A stretch of DNA of 15,300 nucleotides from JBNJEM01 sp051745935 (lineage in GTDB: Bacteria; Planctomycetota; Planctomycetia; Pirellulales; Pirellulaceae), in contig JBNJEM010000112.1 of assembly GCA_051745935.1 (NCBI GenBank), forward strand, positions 1 through 15,300, in the 5' to 3' direction. The translations under genes and the position numbers were made by a program. The notes under the pieces are model-generated. The model had not been told where the DNA came from and did no database searches. It saw only the letters and a program-made list of their open reading frames with translations. This document shows positions 8,640 to 15,276 of the stretch, piece by piece. Numbering within the stretch: position 1 is the stretch's first letter; every line of letters begins with the position of its first letter.

Positions 8640-8870
8640 ATGATTGATATCCATGACGTTTGTGATCCGGAGTGGGCGGAGTGGTATATGTTGACGCCGG
8701 GGGAGCGGTGGGCGGAAACTGAACGACTTTGGGCGATTTACCTGTCATTGGGAGGAACGCTTGATCCGGAACCCGATTCACAAAGTCCTTTCTTCGATGC
8801 GCGAGAATGGCGTGAAATATCTGCTCATGGGAGGACAAGCCTGCGTGCTGTACGGCGCAGCGGAGTTTAG
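8640..8870 (+). CDS. 76-aa small conserved-looking protein
   Basis: Starts 9 bases after the ribD stop. The sequence is acidic and Trp-rich at the N-terminus (EWAEWYMLTPGERWAETERLW), then has LGGTLDPEPDSQSPFFDA and ends in RRSGV. I have an impression of related small planctomycete proteins with the same LTP-ERW, LGG-LDPEPD-QSPFFD and RRSGV elements placed before a nucleotidyltransferase, but this needs a search. No signal peptide, membrane helix or catalytic motif is visible. Its last 110 bases overlap, in another frame, the start of the nucleotidyltransferase gene, so the two are probably translationally coupled. It might be a partner or regulator of that protein; this is inference. Confidence 0.6.
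   Translation: MIDIHDVCDPEWAEWYMLTPGERWAETERLWAIYLSLGGTLDPEPDSQSPFFDAREWREISAHGRTSLRAVRRSGV
8751..8756 (+). promoter_or_regulatory. strong ribosome binding site for the TTG start
   Basis: GGAGGA lies 4 bases before the TTG at 8761 and is embedded in the small gene's coding sequence. It is the best Shine-Dalgarno match near any start in this operon. It supports 8761 rather than the in-frame ATG at 8797 as the nucleotidyltransferase start. Confidence 0.65.
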
Positions 8871-9507
8871 TCGAGACACCGATTTCGCGGTACTGGCTGA
8901 TCATGGCAATCTTGCCCGTCTGGAGGGCGCGGTGAATGCTCTGTGGGCCCAGTGCATTGCGGTGCCGCCCTTTGAACCGAAATACCTAGCCATGGGCCTT
9001 GCGGTTCACTTTCGTTGCCATCATCCGGACGTTGAAGGAATGCGAATCGATGTAATGTCGAATATGCGTGGGGTCGACCCATTCGAAGAGCTTTGGAGTA
9101 GGCGAACGACGTTCCAATTGGAAGAGGATTCAATTGAGGTGCTTTCCTTGCCGGATCTCGTGCGGGCCAAGAAGACACAACGGGATAAGGACTGGCCAAT
9201 GCTGAGTCGCCTGGTCGAAGTGAACTATTTCAATAATCGGCGGCAACCGACCCCTCAGCAAGTTGACTTCTGGCTCCGTGAGCTTCGTACACCGGTGTTG
9301 CTCAGGGAGGTAGCGCGGCGGTTTCCGGACCAATGTTCTCGTCTGATATCGGCGCGACCGCTCCTGCGATTGGTGGAGGATGAAAGTGAAAGACTTGTTG
9401 ACGCGCTGAGCGCGGAAGAAGCCCAAGAGCGAGAGAGGGACCGAAGGTACTGGGATCCATTGCGTCAGGAACTCCAAAGGCTCAGACACGGCCGGAGGGA
9501 AGGTTGA
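8761..9507 (+). CDS. nucleotidyltransferase-fold protein
   Basis: 248 aa from a TTG start. The minimal nucleotidyltransferase signature is complete: GGQA at residues 24-27, the metal-binding pair D39-T-D41, and a third acidic residue D97 in RIDVMS. This places it with stand-alone MNT/AbiEii-like or DUF6036-like nucleotidyltransferases, which transfer a nucleotide to protein, RNA or a small molecule. The C-terminal half (about 120-248) is helical and charged, with LPDLVRAKKTQRDKDWPM typical of this group. In toxin-antitoxin loci such proteins pair with HEPN or transcription-factor partners; none is here. The only partner candidate is the overlapping 76-aa protein. Substrate and role are unknown. 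Confidence 0.85.
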   Translation: MIRNPIHKVLSSMRENGVKYLLMGGQACVLYGAAEFSRDTDFAVLADHGNLARLEGAVNALWAQCIAVPPFEPKYLAMGLAVHFRCHHPDVEGMRIDVMSNMRGVDPFEELWSRRTTFQLEEDSIEVLSLPDLVRAKKTQRDKDWPMLSRLVEVNYFNNRRQPTPQQVDFWLRELRTPVLLREVARRFPDQCSRLISARPLLRLVEDESERLVDALSAEEAQERERDRRYWDPLRQELQRLRHGRREG

Positions 9508-9545
9508 AAGCTCAAATCCCTATCGGTCGTGATATCTCTTTTGGG

Positions 9546-9660
9546 ATGCCACCGGCTTGTCCCGTGGTGGTTCACGCTCGCCGCTACAAACCGATCAAAC
9601 ACACCACTCTTGCCTGTCGTAGCGTGGAACGTAACGGACCACGGGACAAGCCCGTGGCAT
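9546..9660. repeat. MITE-like palindromic repeat, copy 2 (inverted)
   Basis: 115 bp with 21-bp inverted termini (9546-9566 and 9640-9660) that differ at one position. The internal sequence is the reverse complement of copy 1 (103-218) with scattered substitutions. It lies 38 bp after the nucleotidyltransferase stop and before the convergent URO-D gene. Its position between two convergent genes fits insertion in a tolerated site or use as a transcript 3-prime structure. Confidence 0.85.
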
Positions 9661-9724
9661 TTGCACCTTGAAAAGTCTTCCTTCAAACCGTGCGACGGAA
9701 GTGCGAACGGGCACGGAAATCAGG
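9661..9724. repeat. flank shared with MITE-like copy 1
   Basis: Aligns with the reverse complement of 41-102, the matching side of copy 1, with moderate identity and near-equal length. It ends before a GTGAACGGTTACGA stretch (9733-9746) that also resembles GTGAACGGCTACGA at 259-272. Confidence 0.5.
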
Positions 9725-9786
9725 CTCTTGCTCGTGAACGGTTACGAATCGTCGTGGTTTTTTCGGCTCTGTCAGTGGTCTGAAAC

Positions 9787-9814
9787 GGCCCGCCCCAGTC
9801 CGGGCCGGCGGGTC
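9787..9814 (-). terminator. hairpin just after the URO-D stop codon
   Basis: On the minus strand GACCCGCC follows the stop codon immediately and pairs with GGCGGGCC across a 12-base loop, with one G-T wobble. The following bases GTTTCAG contain only a short T stretch, so it would be a weak rho-independent terminator at best. Confidence 0.4.
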
Positions 9815-11273
9815 AAAATGAAACCACCAGTTGCCAGATGTAAACGTGAGCCAGGCTGTCGACGCTTTCCCAAACGTCTTTCAACAGCGACATGTTGCCC
9901 GTGACATTCTCCCAGTCCTGGCGTTTTCGCTCCCACGGCACCACGGTTCCGCAAGGGCGAGCGTTGGGGCCGAGCGGGGGAATACCGCTTTGATGATGTT
10001 CCTGGTAGTCCGATTTAGCGCACGGTGCTTCCGGTGAGCTGTGTCCGTCGCTGTACACGCCGTACTCGCGCGCGAAGTCCGTCATGGCCTTGATGTTTTC
10101 GACTTTGCCGTCGTTTTGCACAATCGCGCTGGCATCCAGGATGTAGCCGCCGTCCCGGCCCACGCCGTCAAGGACTTTCTTGCAGCATTCCCGGACTTCT
10201 TGAGGCGAGCGATAAGCCAACAGGAAGTTGGGGATTCCACCGCTGAGACAGAATCGGTCTCCCAGAACCTCGCGCGCCTTGAAGATGTCTCCTTGATCCA
10301 CGTGGTAGACGATGCTCAGGTCGGGCAGTTCGGTGAATGTTTCCAAGTGGTAATCCCAATTCCCCTCGGCGTAGAACAGGGTTTGATTGCCGCCCGCCCA
10401 CAGCTCTTCGATGATCGGCTTCACGGTCGGCCAATAAATGTTCTGGAACTGGTGGGGGGACACGAACGGAATACAACCCCGATGCATCCAGTAGCCGATG
10501 GGAACGTTCTTGTCGGGATCGGAGGTGAGTTGCGCCACGCGACACAGGTGCGGCATTAACGCTTCACAAGCCGCCAATACCTTATCCGGCTGCGTCATCA
10601 AGTCGTTGGCCAACCCAATATAACCTCGCAGCTTGTCGGCAAGGATATCCATCGGCGCTTTGAAAATGCCTCCCAGAGCGGATACCGTCCCCGACTCGCG
10701 ACGCAACCGTTCAACTTGGGCACCGAGCGCCGTGAAGTACTGCATCATCGACATGCCACCCTTAAGAAATGACATGTTGTGTTCCTCGGTGATCGGTTCC
10801 CCCATGCGGCGCACCGTCTTGGTCACGCGCGGTAGCCAAACGTGATACATATAGCCCGTCGGATCCTCGATCAACTGATCATACTCGTCGGCTTTCATGA
10901 AGGCCTGGTCTTCGGGCGGCTCCAGGTACTGAAACCCCCGGTTGGGCGGCACATCGATTCCGGGGATGCCGTAATAGCGGAGGCCGATGGCTTCCGTCAT
11001 GCCCGACCACACGTAGACCATGCTGGGCACCACGGCATCAAAATCGAAATCCGCGGCGCATTTGCAGGCGGCATCGAACGCCTTGGTATAATCATGGGTC
11101 AGTTCTTGGCAGTCGTACCCGGCGTAGTTCCCCGTGAACTCCGCCAGGAAGGGGCGGATTGGAACCATGTCCGGCTTCTCGTTCCGCATCGCCGTCACGT
11201 AACGACTCATCCGCCGTGCATAACGAGCTTCCGTTTCCGCTGCGTGTGATCCTGGTTCTGCCATGGCCATCAA
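9813..11273 (-). CDS. URO-D-family (methyltransferase-like) protein
   Basis: 486 aa with a uroporphyrinogen-decarboxylase fold, over about residues 15-405. Recognisable parts are the N-terminal Arg/Pro segment (PDMVPIRPFLAEF), GGIFKAPMDILAD, a SGGIPNFLLAYRSPQEVRECCKKVLDG segment typical of the C-terminal barrel strands, and KVENIKAMTDFAREYG. It lacks the compact form and usual signatures of heme-pathway HemE, so it more likely belongs with the MtaA/CmuA-like corrinoid methyltransferase relatives. No corrinoid protein gene is adjacent, so the substrate is unknown. About 75 residues after YGVYSDGH form an extra C-terminal tail. AAGGCGAG upstream supports the ATG at 11273; an ATG at 11267 is also possible. 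It is divergent from the sigma-54 regulator. Confidence 0.85.
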   Translation of the reverse strand: MMAMAEPGSHAAETEARYARRMSRYVTAMRNEKPDMVPIRPFLAEFTGNYAGYDCQELTHDYTKAFDAACKCAADFDFDAVVPSMVYVWSGMTEAIGLRYYGIPGIDVPPNRGFQYLEPPEDQAFMKADEYDQLIEDPTGYMYHVWLPRVTKTVRRMGEPITEEHNMSFLKGGMSMMQYFTALGAQVERLRRESGTVSALGGIFKAPMDILADKLRGYIGLANDLMTQPDKVLAACEALMPHLCRVAQLTSDPDKNVPIGYWMHRGCIPFVSPHQFQNIYWPTVKPIIEELWAGGNQTLFYAEGNWDYHLETFTELPDLSIVYHVDQGDIFKAREVLGDRFCLSGGIPNFLLAYRSPQEVRECCKKVLDGVGRDGGYILDASAIVQNDGKVENIKAMTDFAREYGVYSDGHSSPEAPCAKSDYQEHHQSGIPPLGPNARPCGTVVPWERKRQDWENVTGNMSLLKDVWESVDSLAHVYIWQLVVSF

Positions 11274-11299
11274 CTCGCCTTCCGATAATTGGGATTCAG

Positions 11300-11334
11300 G
11301 TGTCAGGGGTCAGGTGTTAGGTGTTAGGTGTTAG
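11300..11334. repeat. array of five heptamers in the divergent intergenic region
   Basis: Five consecutive 7-bp units: GTGTCAG, GGGTCAG, then GTGTTAG three times. It starts 27 bp upstream of the URO-D start and lies between the two divergent genes. Direct heptamers on one face could bind a regulator, or it may be a polymerase-slippage array of a dispersed repeat kind. The region 11335-11649 up to the regulator start shows nothing else I can name. Confidence 0.8.
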
Positions 11335-11649
11335 GGGGTCCGCATGCGCTTTGAGACCGGCAGTATAACATGGAAATCACGACTTTCCCAAGTCTATCTC
11401 TTGGGATTTCACCCCTTCCCGGGTCGGGGTCGACTGGATCCGATCATACAACAGAAGGAGAGCCCCGGCGTGTCACCGGCTAGAGGGGAAACACGCGGGG
11501 ATCGTCCCTGGTCTTACCGGTGGGTCCGCGAGTACAATGATGACATACGGACTGGGTCGTACGAGGTGGTTGCCGCGTTGTCTGGGCGCGGGGGAGAGCC
11601 GGTGGTTGGGACACCGGGGAGCTCGTGCCTTTACCGAATCGATAGCAGC

Positions 11650-13029
11650 ATGAGAATTCTTGTTGTTGACCACGAGAAAGTTCATCGAGCGAACCTGACG
11701 GAGAAGCTCGCCGCGCGCGGTCATCAGCTTACCGTGGTGCCCGACGGCGAACAGGCCGTTGCGGCGTTGCGGGATCAAGCCTTTGACCTGGTGTTCGCGG
11801 ATTCCAAAGTCGCGAAGCTCGATGGCATTGAACTGCTCGAGTGGATCAAGCGGGATTCCCGCGTGGCGCCGCGCGTGGTGGTCATGAGCACCAACGGGTC
11901 GATTCCCATCGCCGTGAAGGCCGTCAAGTTGGGGGCTTATGATTTCTTGAAAAAGCCGATCCCGGCGGAGACATTGCATAAGCTCTTGAGCGAACTGGGG
12001 CGGGACCAGTCGGCCGGGACGCCGCCGGCCGCTCAACGCGCCAAGGTGGAGCAACGGGTGGATATCGATCGTGAGATCGTTGGTGATTCGGAGGCGATGG
12101 AACGCGTCAGGCGAATGATTCTCATCGCGGCCAAGACGGATGCCAATGTGCTGATCCACGGTGAAACGGGAGTTGGCAAGGATCTGGTCGCGTCACTGAT
12201 TCATCGGCAGTCTCACCGCCACGGCGCCCCGTATATCAAAGTCGGATGCACATTGTTACCGCCGTCTTTGATCGAAAGCGAATTGTATGGCCACGAGGAA
12301 GGCGCGTTCACGGGGGCTGGACAACATCGATCAGGTCGCTTTGAACTGGCCGAAGGCGGTACCATCTATCTGGACGACATCGATGATATTTCACTGGAAC
12401 AACAGGCGAAGTTGTTGCGAGTGATCGAGGAAAAGGTGTTTGAACGCGTCGGCGGAGGCAAGCTGATCAAGGCAAACGTGCGAGTTCTGGCTTCAACCAA
12501 ACTTAATTTGTTGGAGAAAATCGCGGATCGCACGTTCCGCCAGGATCTCTACTATCGCCTCGACGTGTTGCGACTCCGTATCCCCCCCCTTCGCCATCGT
12601 TTGGAAGATGTTCCCGCCCTGACTCGGCACCTGTTGGCTCAAATCGCCGGCGACAAGCCCCACGGGATTGACGACAGTGCGATCGATATCCTCTCGCGAC
12701 ATGACTGGCCAGGAAACGTCCGGGAGCTGCATCATACGTTGGAACGAGCGTGGTTGATGGGAGGGGGCCACATTACGGTGGAGCTTTTGGAGTCCGATCT
12801 GAACTTGTTTGACCGAGAGCCGGCCGAGGAAAACCAAACCGGCGGGCCTTTCACCAGTGAAGGTGGTAAACGGCCCACTGATTTCAAGACCGCCATGGAG
12901 TTCGCCGAAAAGCAATTGTTGGTTGACGCGCTGGCGGAAAGTGATGGCAATAAAACGGCCGCCGCTCAAGCACTCGGTATGAAACCTTCCACCTTTCGTG
13001 ACCGGCTCGCGAAACACGGGCTGTTGTAA
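11650..13029 (+). CDS. sigma-54-dependent response regulator, NtrC family
   Basis: 459 aa. The receiver domain (1-120) has D7, phosphoacceptor D51, S80-T81 and K102; the usual second acidic pocket residue is H8, followed by E9. The AAA+ domain has Walker A GETGVGKD (171-178), the sigma-54-contacting GAFTGA loop (218-223), Walker B GTIYLDDIDD (about 237-246, second acidic residue Asp rather than the common Glu) and arginine-finger segment RQDLYYRLDVLRLRIPPLR. A Fis-type helix-turn-helix (about 425-459, DGNKTAAAQALGMKPSTFRDRL) ends the protein. It would activate sigma-54 promoters when phosphorylated. The frame is open back to 11344, but the added 102 residues have no domain character, so the start at 11650 is preferred despite a weak ribosome binding site. 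No sensor kinase is adjacent. Confidence 0.93.
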   Translation: MRILVVDHEKVHRANLTEKLAARGHQLTVVPDGEQAVAALRDQAFDLVFADSKVAKLDGIELLEWIKRDSRVAPRVVVMSTNGSIPIAVKAVKLGAYDFLKKPIPAETLHKLLSELGRDQSAGTPPAAQRAKVEQRVDIDREIVGDSEAMERVRRMILIAAKTDANVLIHGETGVGKDLVASLIHRQSHRHGAPYIKVGCTLLPPSLIESELYGHEEGAFTGAGQHRSGRFELAEGGTIYLDDIDDISLEQQAKLLRVIEEKVFERVGGGKLIKANVRVLASTKLNLLEKIADRTFRQDLYYRLDVLRLRIPPLRHRLEDVPALTRHLLAQIAGDKPHGIDDSAIDILSRHDWPGNVRELHHTLERAWLMGGGHITVELLESDLNLFDREPAEENQTGGPFTSEGGKRPTDFKTAMEFAEKQLLVDALAESDGNKTAAAQALGMKPSTFRDRLAKHGLL

Positions 13030-13095
13030 GGCCGGAGCCGGAAGCGGTAACACCATCATGCACGGAACCGACCGGAGGGGCTATCCCTGGCGGGA

Positions 13096-13146
13096 CCGTG
13101 GCATCCAGGCGGGCCTTGCCTCTCCAGGCCGTGTACCGGTACCCGT
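13096..13146. repeat. 51-bp repeat at the broken end of the four-helix gene
   Basis: Matches 210-260 at about 46 of 51 positions without gaps. Its right end (ACCCGT) coincides with the point where homology of the minus-strand four-helix-bundle gene stops. It therefore looks like the agent or scar of the truncation. The MITE-like palindrome that adjoins the other copy is missing here. Confidence 0.75.
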
Positions 13147-13312
13147 TACCCTCCGCGATGTTGTTGGGGATGCTCGACGATGCTTCGTCGAGATGCTTCT
13201 TCGCTGAATCCGCTTTGCCCTTGCCGTCTTCGATTAGAATCTCGGACCCAGCGACGAATTGAATCGCGATTCTGTAGACTTCGAGTTTCTCGTGGTCGAA
13301 ATAGAACTCCAT
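13142..13312 (-). pseudogene. truncated four-helix-bundle (S23/IVS-like) protein
   Basis: From the ATG at 13312 the minus strand encodes about 57 residues typical of the four-helix-bundle family encoded in 23S rRNA intervening sequences and also dispersed in chromosomes. Recognisable parts are FDHEKLEVYRIAIQFVA, a shortened linker, then LDEASSSIPNNIAEGNG. Full-length members are about 120 aa and continue with two further helices. Here the frame runs on into the 51-bp repeat and then antisense to the end of the sigma-54 regulator (stop near 12884), without any further family sequence. It is therefore a 5-prime fragment. Upstream on its strand lies a purine-rich tract with several GGAG-like sites. 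Confidence 0.75.
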
Positions 13313-13320
13313 CGATTCGA

Positions 13321-13379
13321 TTCCCCTTCCTCCTGCTCCTGCTCCTGCTCTTCCCGTTCCTCCCCTTCCTCCTGTTCCA
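13321..13379. repeat. polypyrimidine tract with CTCCTG/CTCCTGC microsatellite
   Basis: Almost pure C/T with tandem CTCCTG units around 13330-13351 and a second TTCCTCC-rich half. On the minus strand it is a purine tract of repeated GGAG motifs ending about 10 bp before the four-helix fragment's ATG. It could be a slippage-prone ribosome-binding array. Confidence 0.75.
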
Positions 13380-13515
13380 GTCCTTGTGGCTGTGACAGTC
13401 TTGCCCAATGTGTGTGTCTGGTGAACACTTACGCGAATTGACCTAATGTGAAATGGACGTCCTTGTGTGACATTAAGGGTAACAACACGCTCTCTCCCAC
13501 AAAAGGAACGCCCGC

Positions 13516-13758
13516 ATGGATGCTACCGGCGCGACACGGTGTTTGGCAAGGATTTGTCAACTTACCAGCCCAGAATTGCTCGTTTCTCTCTGGCCAGTGG
13601 TGCTACGGATAGCTCGGCTCGTTGAATCTGGTGCGCCGATTCTTGCGTTGCGGGTCATCGCATTGAGTGGCATTGAGCCGGAAGTCCGCGACGCAATGTT
13701 CGAATCTCGAACGACCGAAATTCCGCAACTCCCAATCAATTCGAGAACACAAACATGA
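13516..13758 (+). CDS. possible 80-aa hypothetical protein
   Basis: Unrecognised. AAAGGAACG stands 5-8 bases before the ATG, a fair ribosome binding site. The protein has hydrophobic helical character in the middle (PELLVSLWPVVLRIARLVESGAPILALRVIALSGIEPEVRDAM is split by charged residues, so it is not a clean membrane helix). It stands alone between the broken four-helix gene and the REP-like cluster. It could be a chance frame in a decayed region. Confidence 0.35.
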   Translation: MDATGATRCLARICQLTSPELLVSLWPVVLRIARLVESGAPILALRVIALSGIEPEVRDAMFESRTTEIPQLPINSRTQT

Positions 13759-13796
13759 GGAATCCCCCATAAACCCTATTGTTGCATAAAGACGGC

Positions 13797-13824
13797 GTAG
13801 GACGGGTCTCCAGGCCCGTCTTTT
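13797..13824. repeat. REP-like hairpin, unit 1
   Basis: GTAGGACGGGTCTCCAGGCC begins this 28-bp unit, which ends CGTCTTTT. The core GACGGG...CCCGTC is self-complementary with a TCTCCAGG loop. The reverse complement recurs at 13914-13941 and, one base shorter, at 13946-13972. Confidence 0.85.
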
Positions 13825-13858
13825 ACAGCGCATAAATGTCTTTTTGCGGTTGTTTGAA

Positions 13859-13879
13859 GATCTCACATTTCGTGAGATC
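13859..13879. repeat. 8-bp hairpin between REP-like units
   Basis: GATCTCAC and GTGAGATC form a perfect 8-bp stem around ATTTC. It is placed near the centre between unit 1 and unit 2, so the whole 13797-13941 block is an inverted arrangement around it. Confidence 0.7.
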
Positions 13880-13913
13880 CGCGGACACCAGATCAAGTAC
13901 GATTTCCTACTTG

Positions 13914-13941
13914 AAAAGACGGGCCTGGAGACCCGTCCTAC
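13914..13941. repeat. REP-like hairpin, unit 2 (inverted)
   Basis: Exact reverse complement of unit 1, starting AAAAGACGGGCCTGGAGACC. Units 1 and 2 could pair as a 28-bp stem. Confidence 0.85.
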
Positions 13942-13945
13942 ATAT

Positions 13946-13972
13946 AAAGACGGGCCTGGAGACCCGTCCTAC
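13946..13972. repeat. REP-like hairpin, unit 3 (direct to unit 2)
   Basis: Starts AAAGACGGGCCTGGAGACCC and repeats unit 2 after a 4-base ATAT spacer; ACATATA also follows both units, so units 2 and 3 form a tandem duplication with a period of about 31 bp. Confidence 0.85.
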
Positions 13973-14049
13973 ATATACTTTTTGCAACGTTAGGGTAAAC
14001 CCTTGGACTGAAGAGACTGCACCGCCGGGAAGCGGATGGCTTCACCCGG

Positions 14050-15087
14050 TCAGGCTCTTGAATCAGACCCCAGGAGCTGATCGGGAACCGGCGCGTTTCG
14101 CGGCTGGCCAAATAGCATGATTCCGGTAATGGTCAGCATAATGCCGGCCAGCAACCAAGGATTCCAAGATTCTTGAAAGACGATGATTCCCGCCAAGGCG
14201 CCCATCGCGACCTGCGACGCATTGAGCACGTTGGCGTGCACCAGCGTGGTCAATTTCATGCCTTTGGTAATGAACGCGAAGGCCGCCACGTTGCACAAAC
14301 CCGCCGCGCCCCCCCACATCCAAACAGTTGATTCGGTTGCCAGCATCTCCGAGGGGCCCATGCGGACCAGGCAGAGCAGGCCGAGTGAAACCGTCCCCGT
14401 GCCGGTGACAATAATCACGGTAAGGGGAACCGGTATCCGAGCATGCGCGGCGTGACGAAGCGCGGCGCCAAGTGTCGCGAACGTGATCCCTCCCACTCCG
14501 GCCGCCGCGATGGCCAGCAAGGTGATCGGGAGTCCCACGGAGGCGGTCAACGGTTGGCTCTCTTCCGCGCCGCCCCAGCTCAACAGGCCAATCGAAACAA
14601 TGACGATCCCCACGGCGACCATCGACCGTGGATGCAATGATTCCGAAAACACGACCACGCCGATGACCGTGCCCCCGATGAGCATTGCACTGAACACCAT
14701 CGGTAAGCTCACGACCAGACCGACAATTCCAAACGACCATTGGATACCAAGGTTTCCCAACAGTTGCACGGCCAGCGCCGCCAGAATCAAAATCAGCAGA
14801 CTTCGTCGGCTGCACGTCAGGCTGCTGCCGCGGCTGATTCTCCAGAGGAACCAAGGCCCCAGGAGCATCACGGCCGTGGTTTCCTGGAGGCACACGACCC
14901 ACGCGGTATCCGCCCCCATCCCGGCCAATTGGCGGCGACAAATATTCGCGCACGTGTAACCCACGGCGGATAATAGGCAGCACAAGGTTCCCAACCAGGG
15001 CAGGTGCTTGGAAGACAAAAAAGCGGTCCCGTTCACGTGCGTTTTCCAACTCAAAGCGCGCGGAAAGCAGCCGGGTTTGGCCGGCAT
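14050..15087 (-). CDS. EamA/DMT-superfamily membrane transporter
   Basis: About 345 aa with roughly ten hydrophobic helices in two similar halves, the layout of EamA drug/metabolite transporters. Examples are HLPWLGTLCCLLSAVGYTCANI near the start, the LVVSLPMVFSAMLIGGTVIGVVVFSE segment at the end of the first half, and VHANVLNASQVAMGALAGIIVFQE followed by LLAGIMLTITGIMLFG in the second. The E-S/E residue after VVVF and IIVF is typical of both repeats. It probably exports or imports a small metabolite; the substrate is unknown. I chose the ATG at 15087, with GGAGGA at 15105-15100 about 12 bases upstream. A GTG at 15036, just before the first helix, and a TTG at 15126 are alternatives. No neighbour suggests a pathway. 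Confidence 0.88.
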   Translation of the reverse strand: MPAKPGCFPRALSWKTHVNGTAFLSSKHLPWLGTLCCLLSAVGYTCANICRRQLAGMGADTAWVVCLQETTAVMLLGPWFLWRISRGSSLTCSRRSLLILILAALAVQLLGNLGIQWSFGIVGLVVSLPMVFSAMLIGGTVIGVVVFSESLHPRSMVAVGIVIVSIGLLSWGGAEESQPLTASVGLPITLLAIAAAGVGGITFATLGAALRHAAHARIPVPLTVIIVTGTGTVSLGLLCLVRMGPSEMLATESTVWMWGGAAGLCNVAAFAFITKGMKLTTLVHANVLNASQVAMGALAGIIVFQESWNPWLLAGIMLTITGIMLFGQPRNAPVPDQLLGSDSRA

Positions 15088-15172
15088 GCCTGGAAAAAGT
15101 CCTCCGATCAGAATCCGGGGCGCCAAACCAAGTGGACACGAAATATGGCCCCGCCCTGAGAGCCTGTCCGGA

Positions 15173-15276
15173 TATATTTCAGGCGGTCGGATTCTTCCGG
15201 GTGGAAAGCTGCCCGACGCAAGCCGTCCTCCCGTTGGTCGGACTCGCGGCGGAGAAAATCATCCGCGACCGGTATA
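15173..15276 (-). repeat. 104-bp repeat, copy C (inverted)
   Basis: Reverse complement of the element at 4306-4409 and 4827-4930, with six and four substitutions respectively and no indel. It lies upstream of the EamA gene and is followed by a GCCCC-TCC-GGGGC hairpin at the window edge. Confidence 0.85.

Noticed and set aside
11344..11649. N-terminal extension of the sigma-54 regulator
   Set aside because: The frame is open, but the residues show no domain, and a standard receiver domain starts exactly at the ATG at 11650.
13438..13473. Promoter with TTGACC before the 80-aa frame
   Set aside because: No -10-like hexamer occurs at 16-18 bp spacing; the nearest A/T-rich candidate is about 24 bp away.
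14063..15139. A second full-length frame on the minus strand across the EamA gene
   Set aside because: It is rich in Arg, Gly and His with no hydrophobic helices, whereas the other frame is a clear ten-helix transporter. It is a GC-driven shadow.
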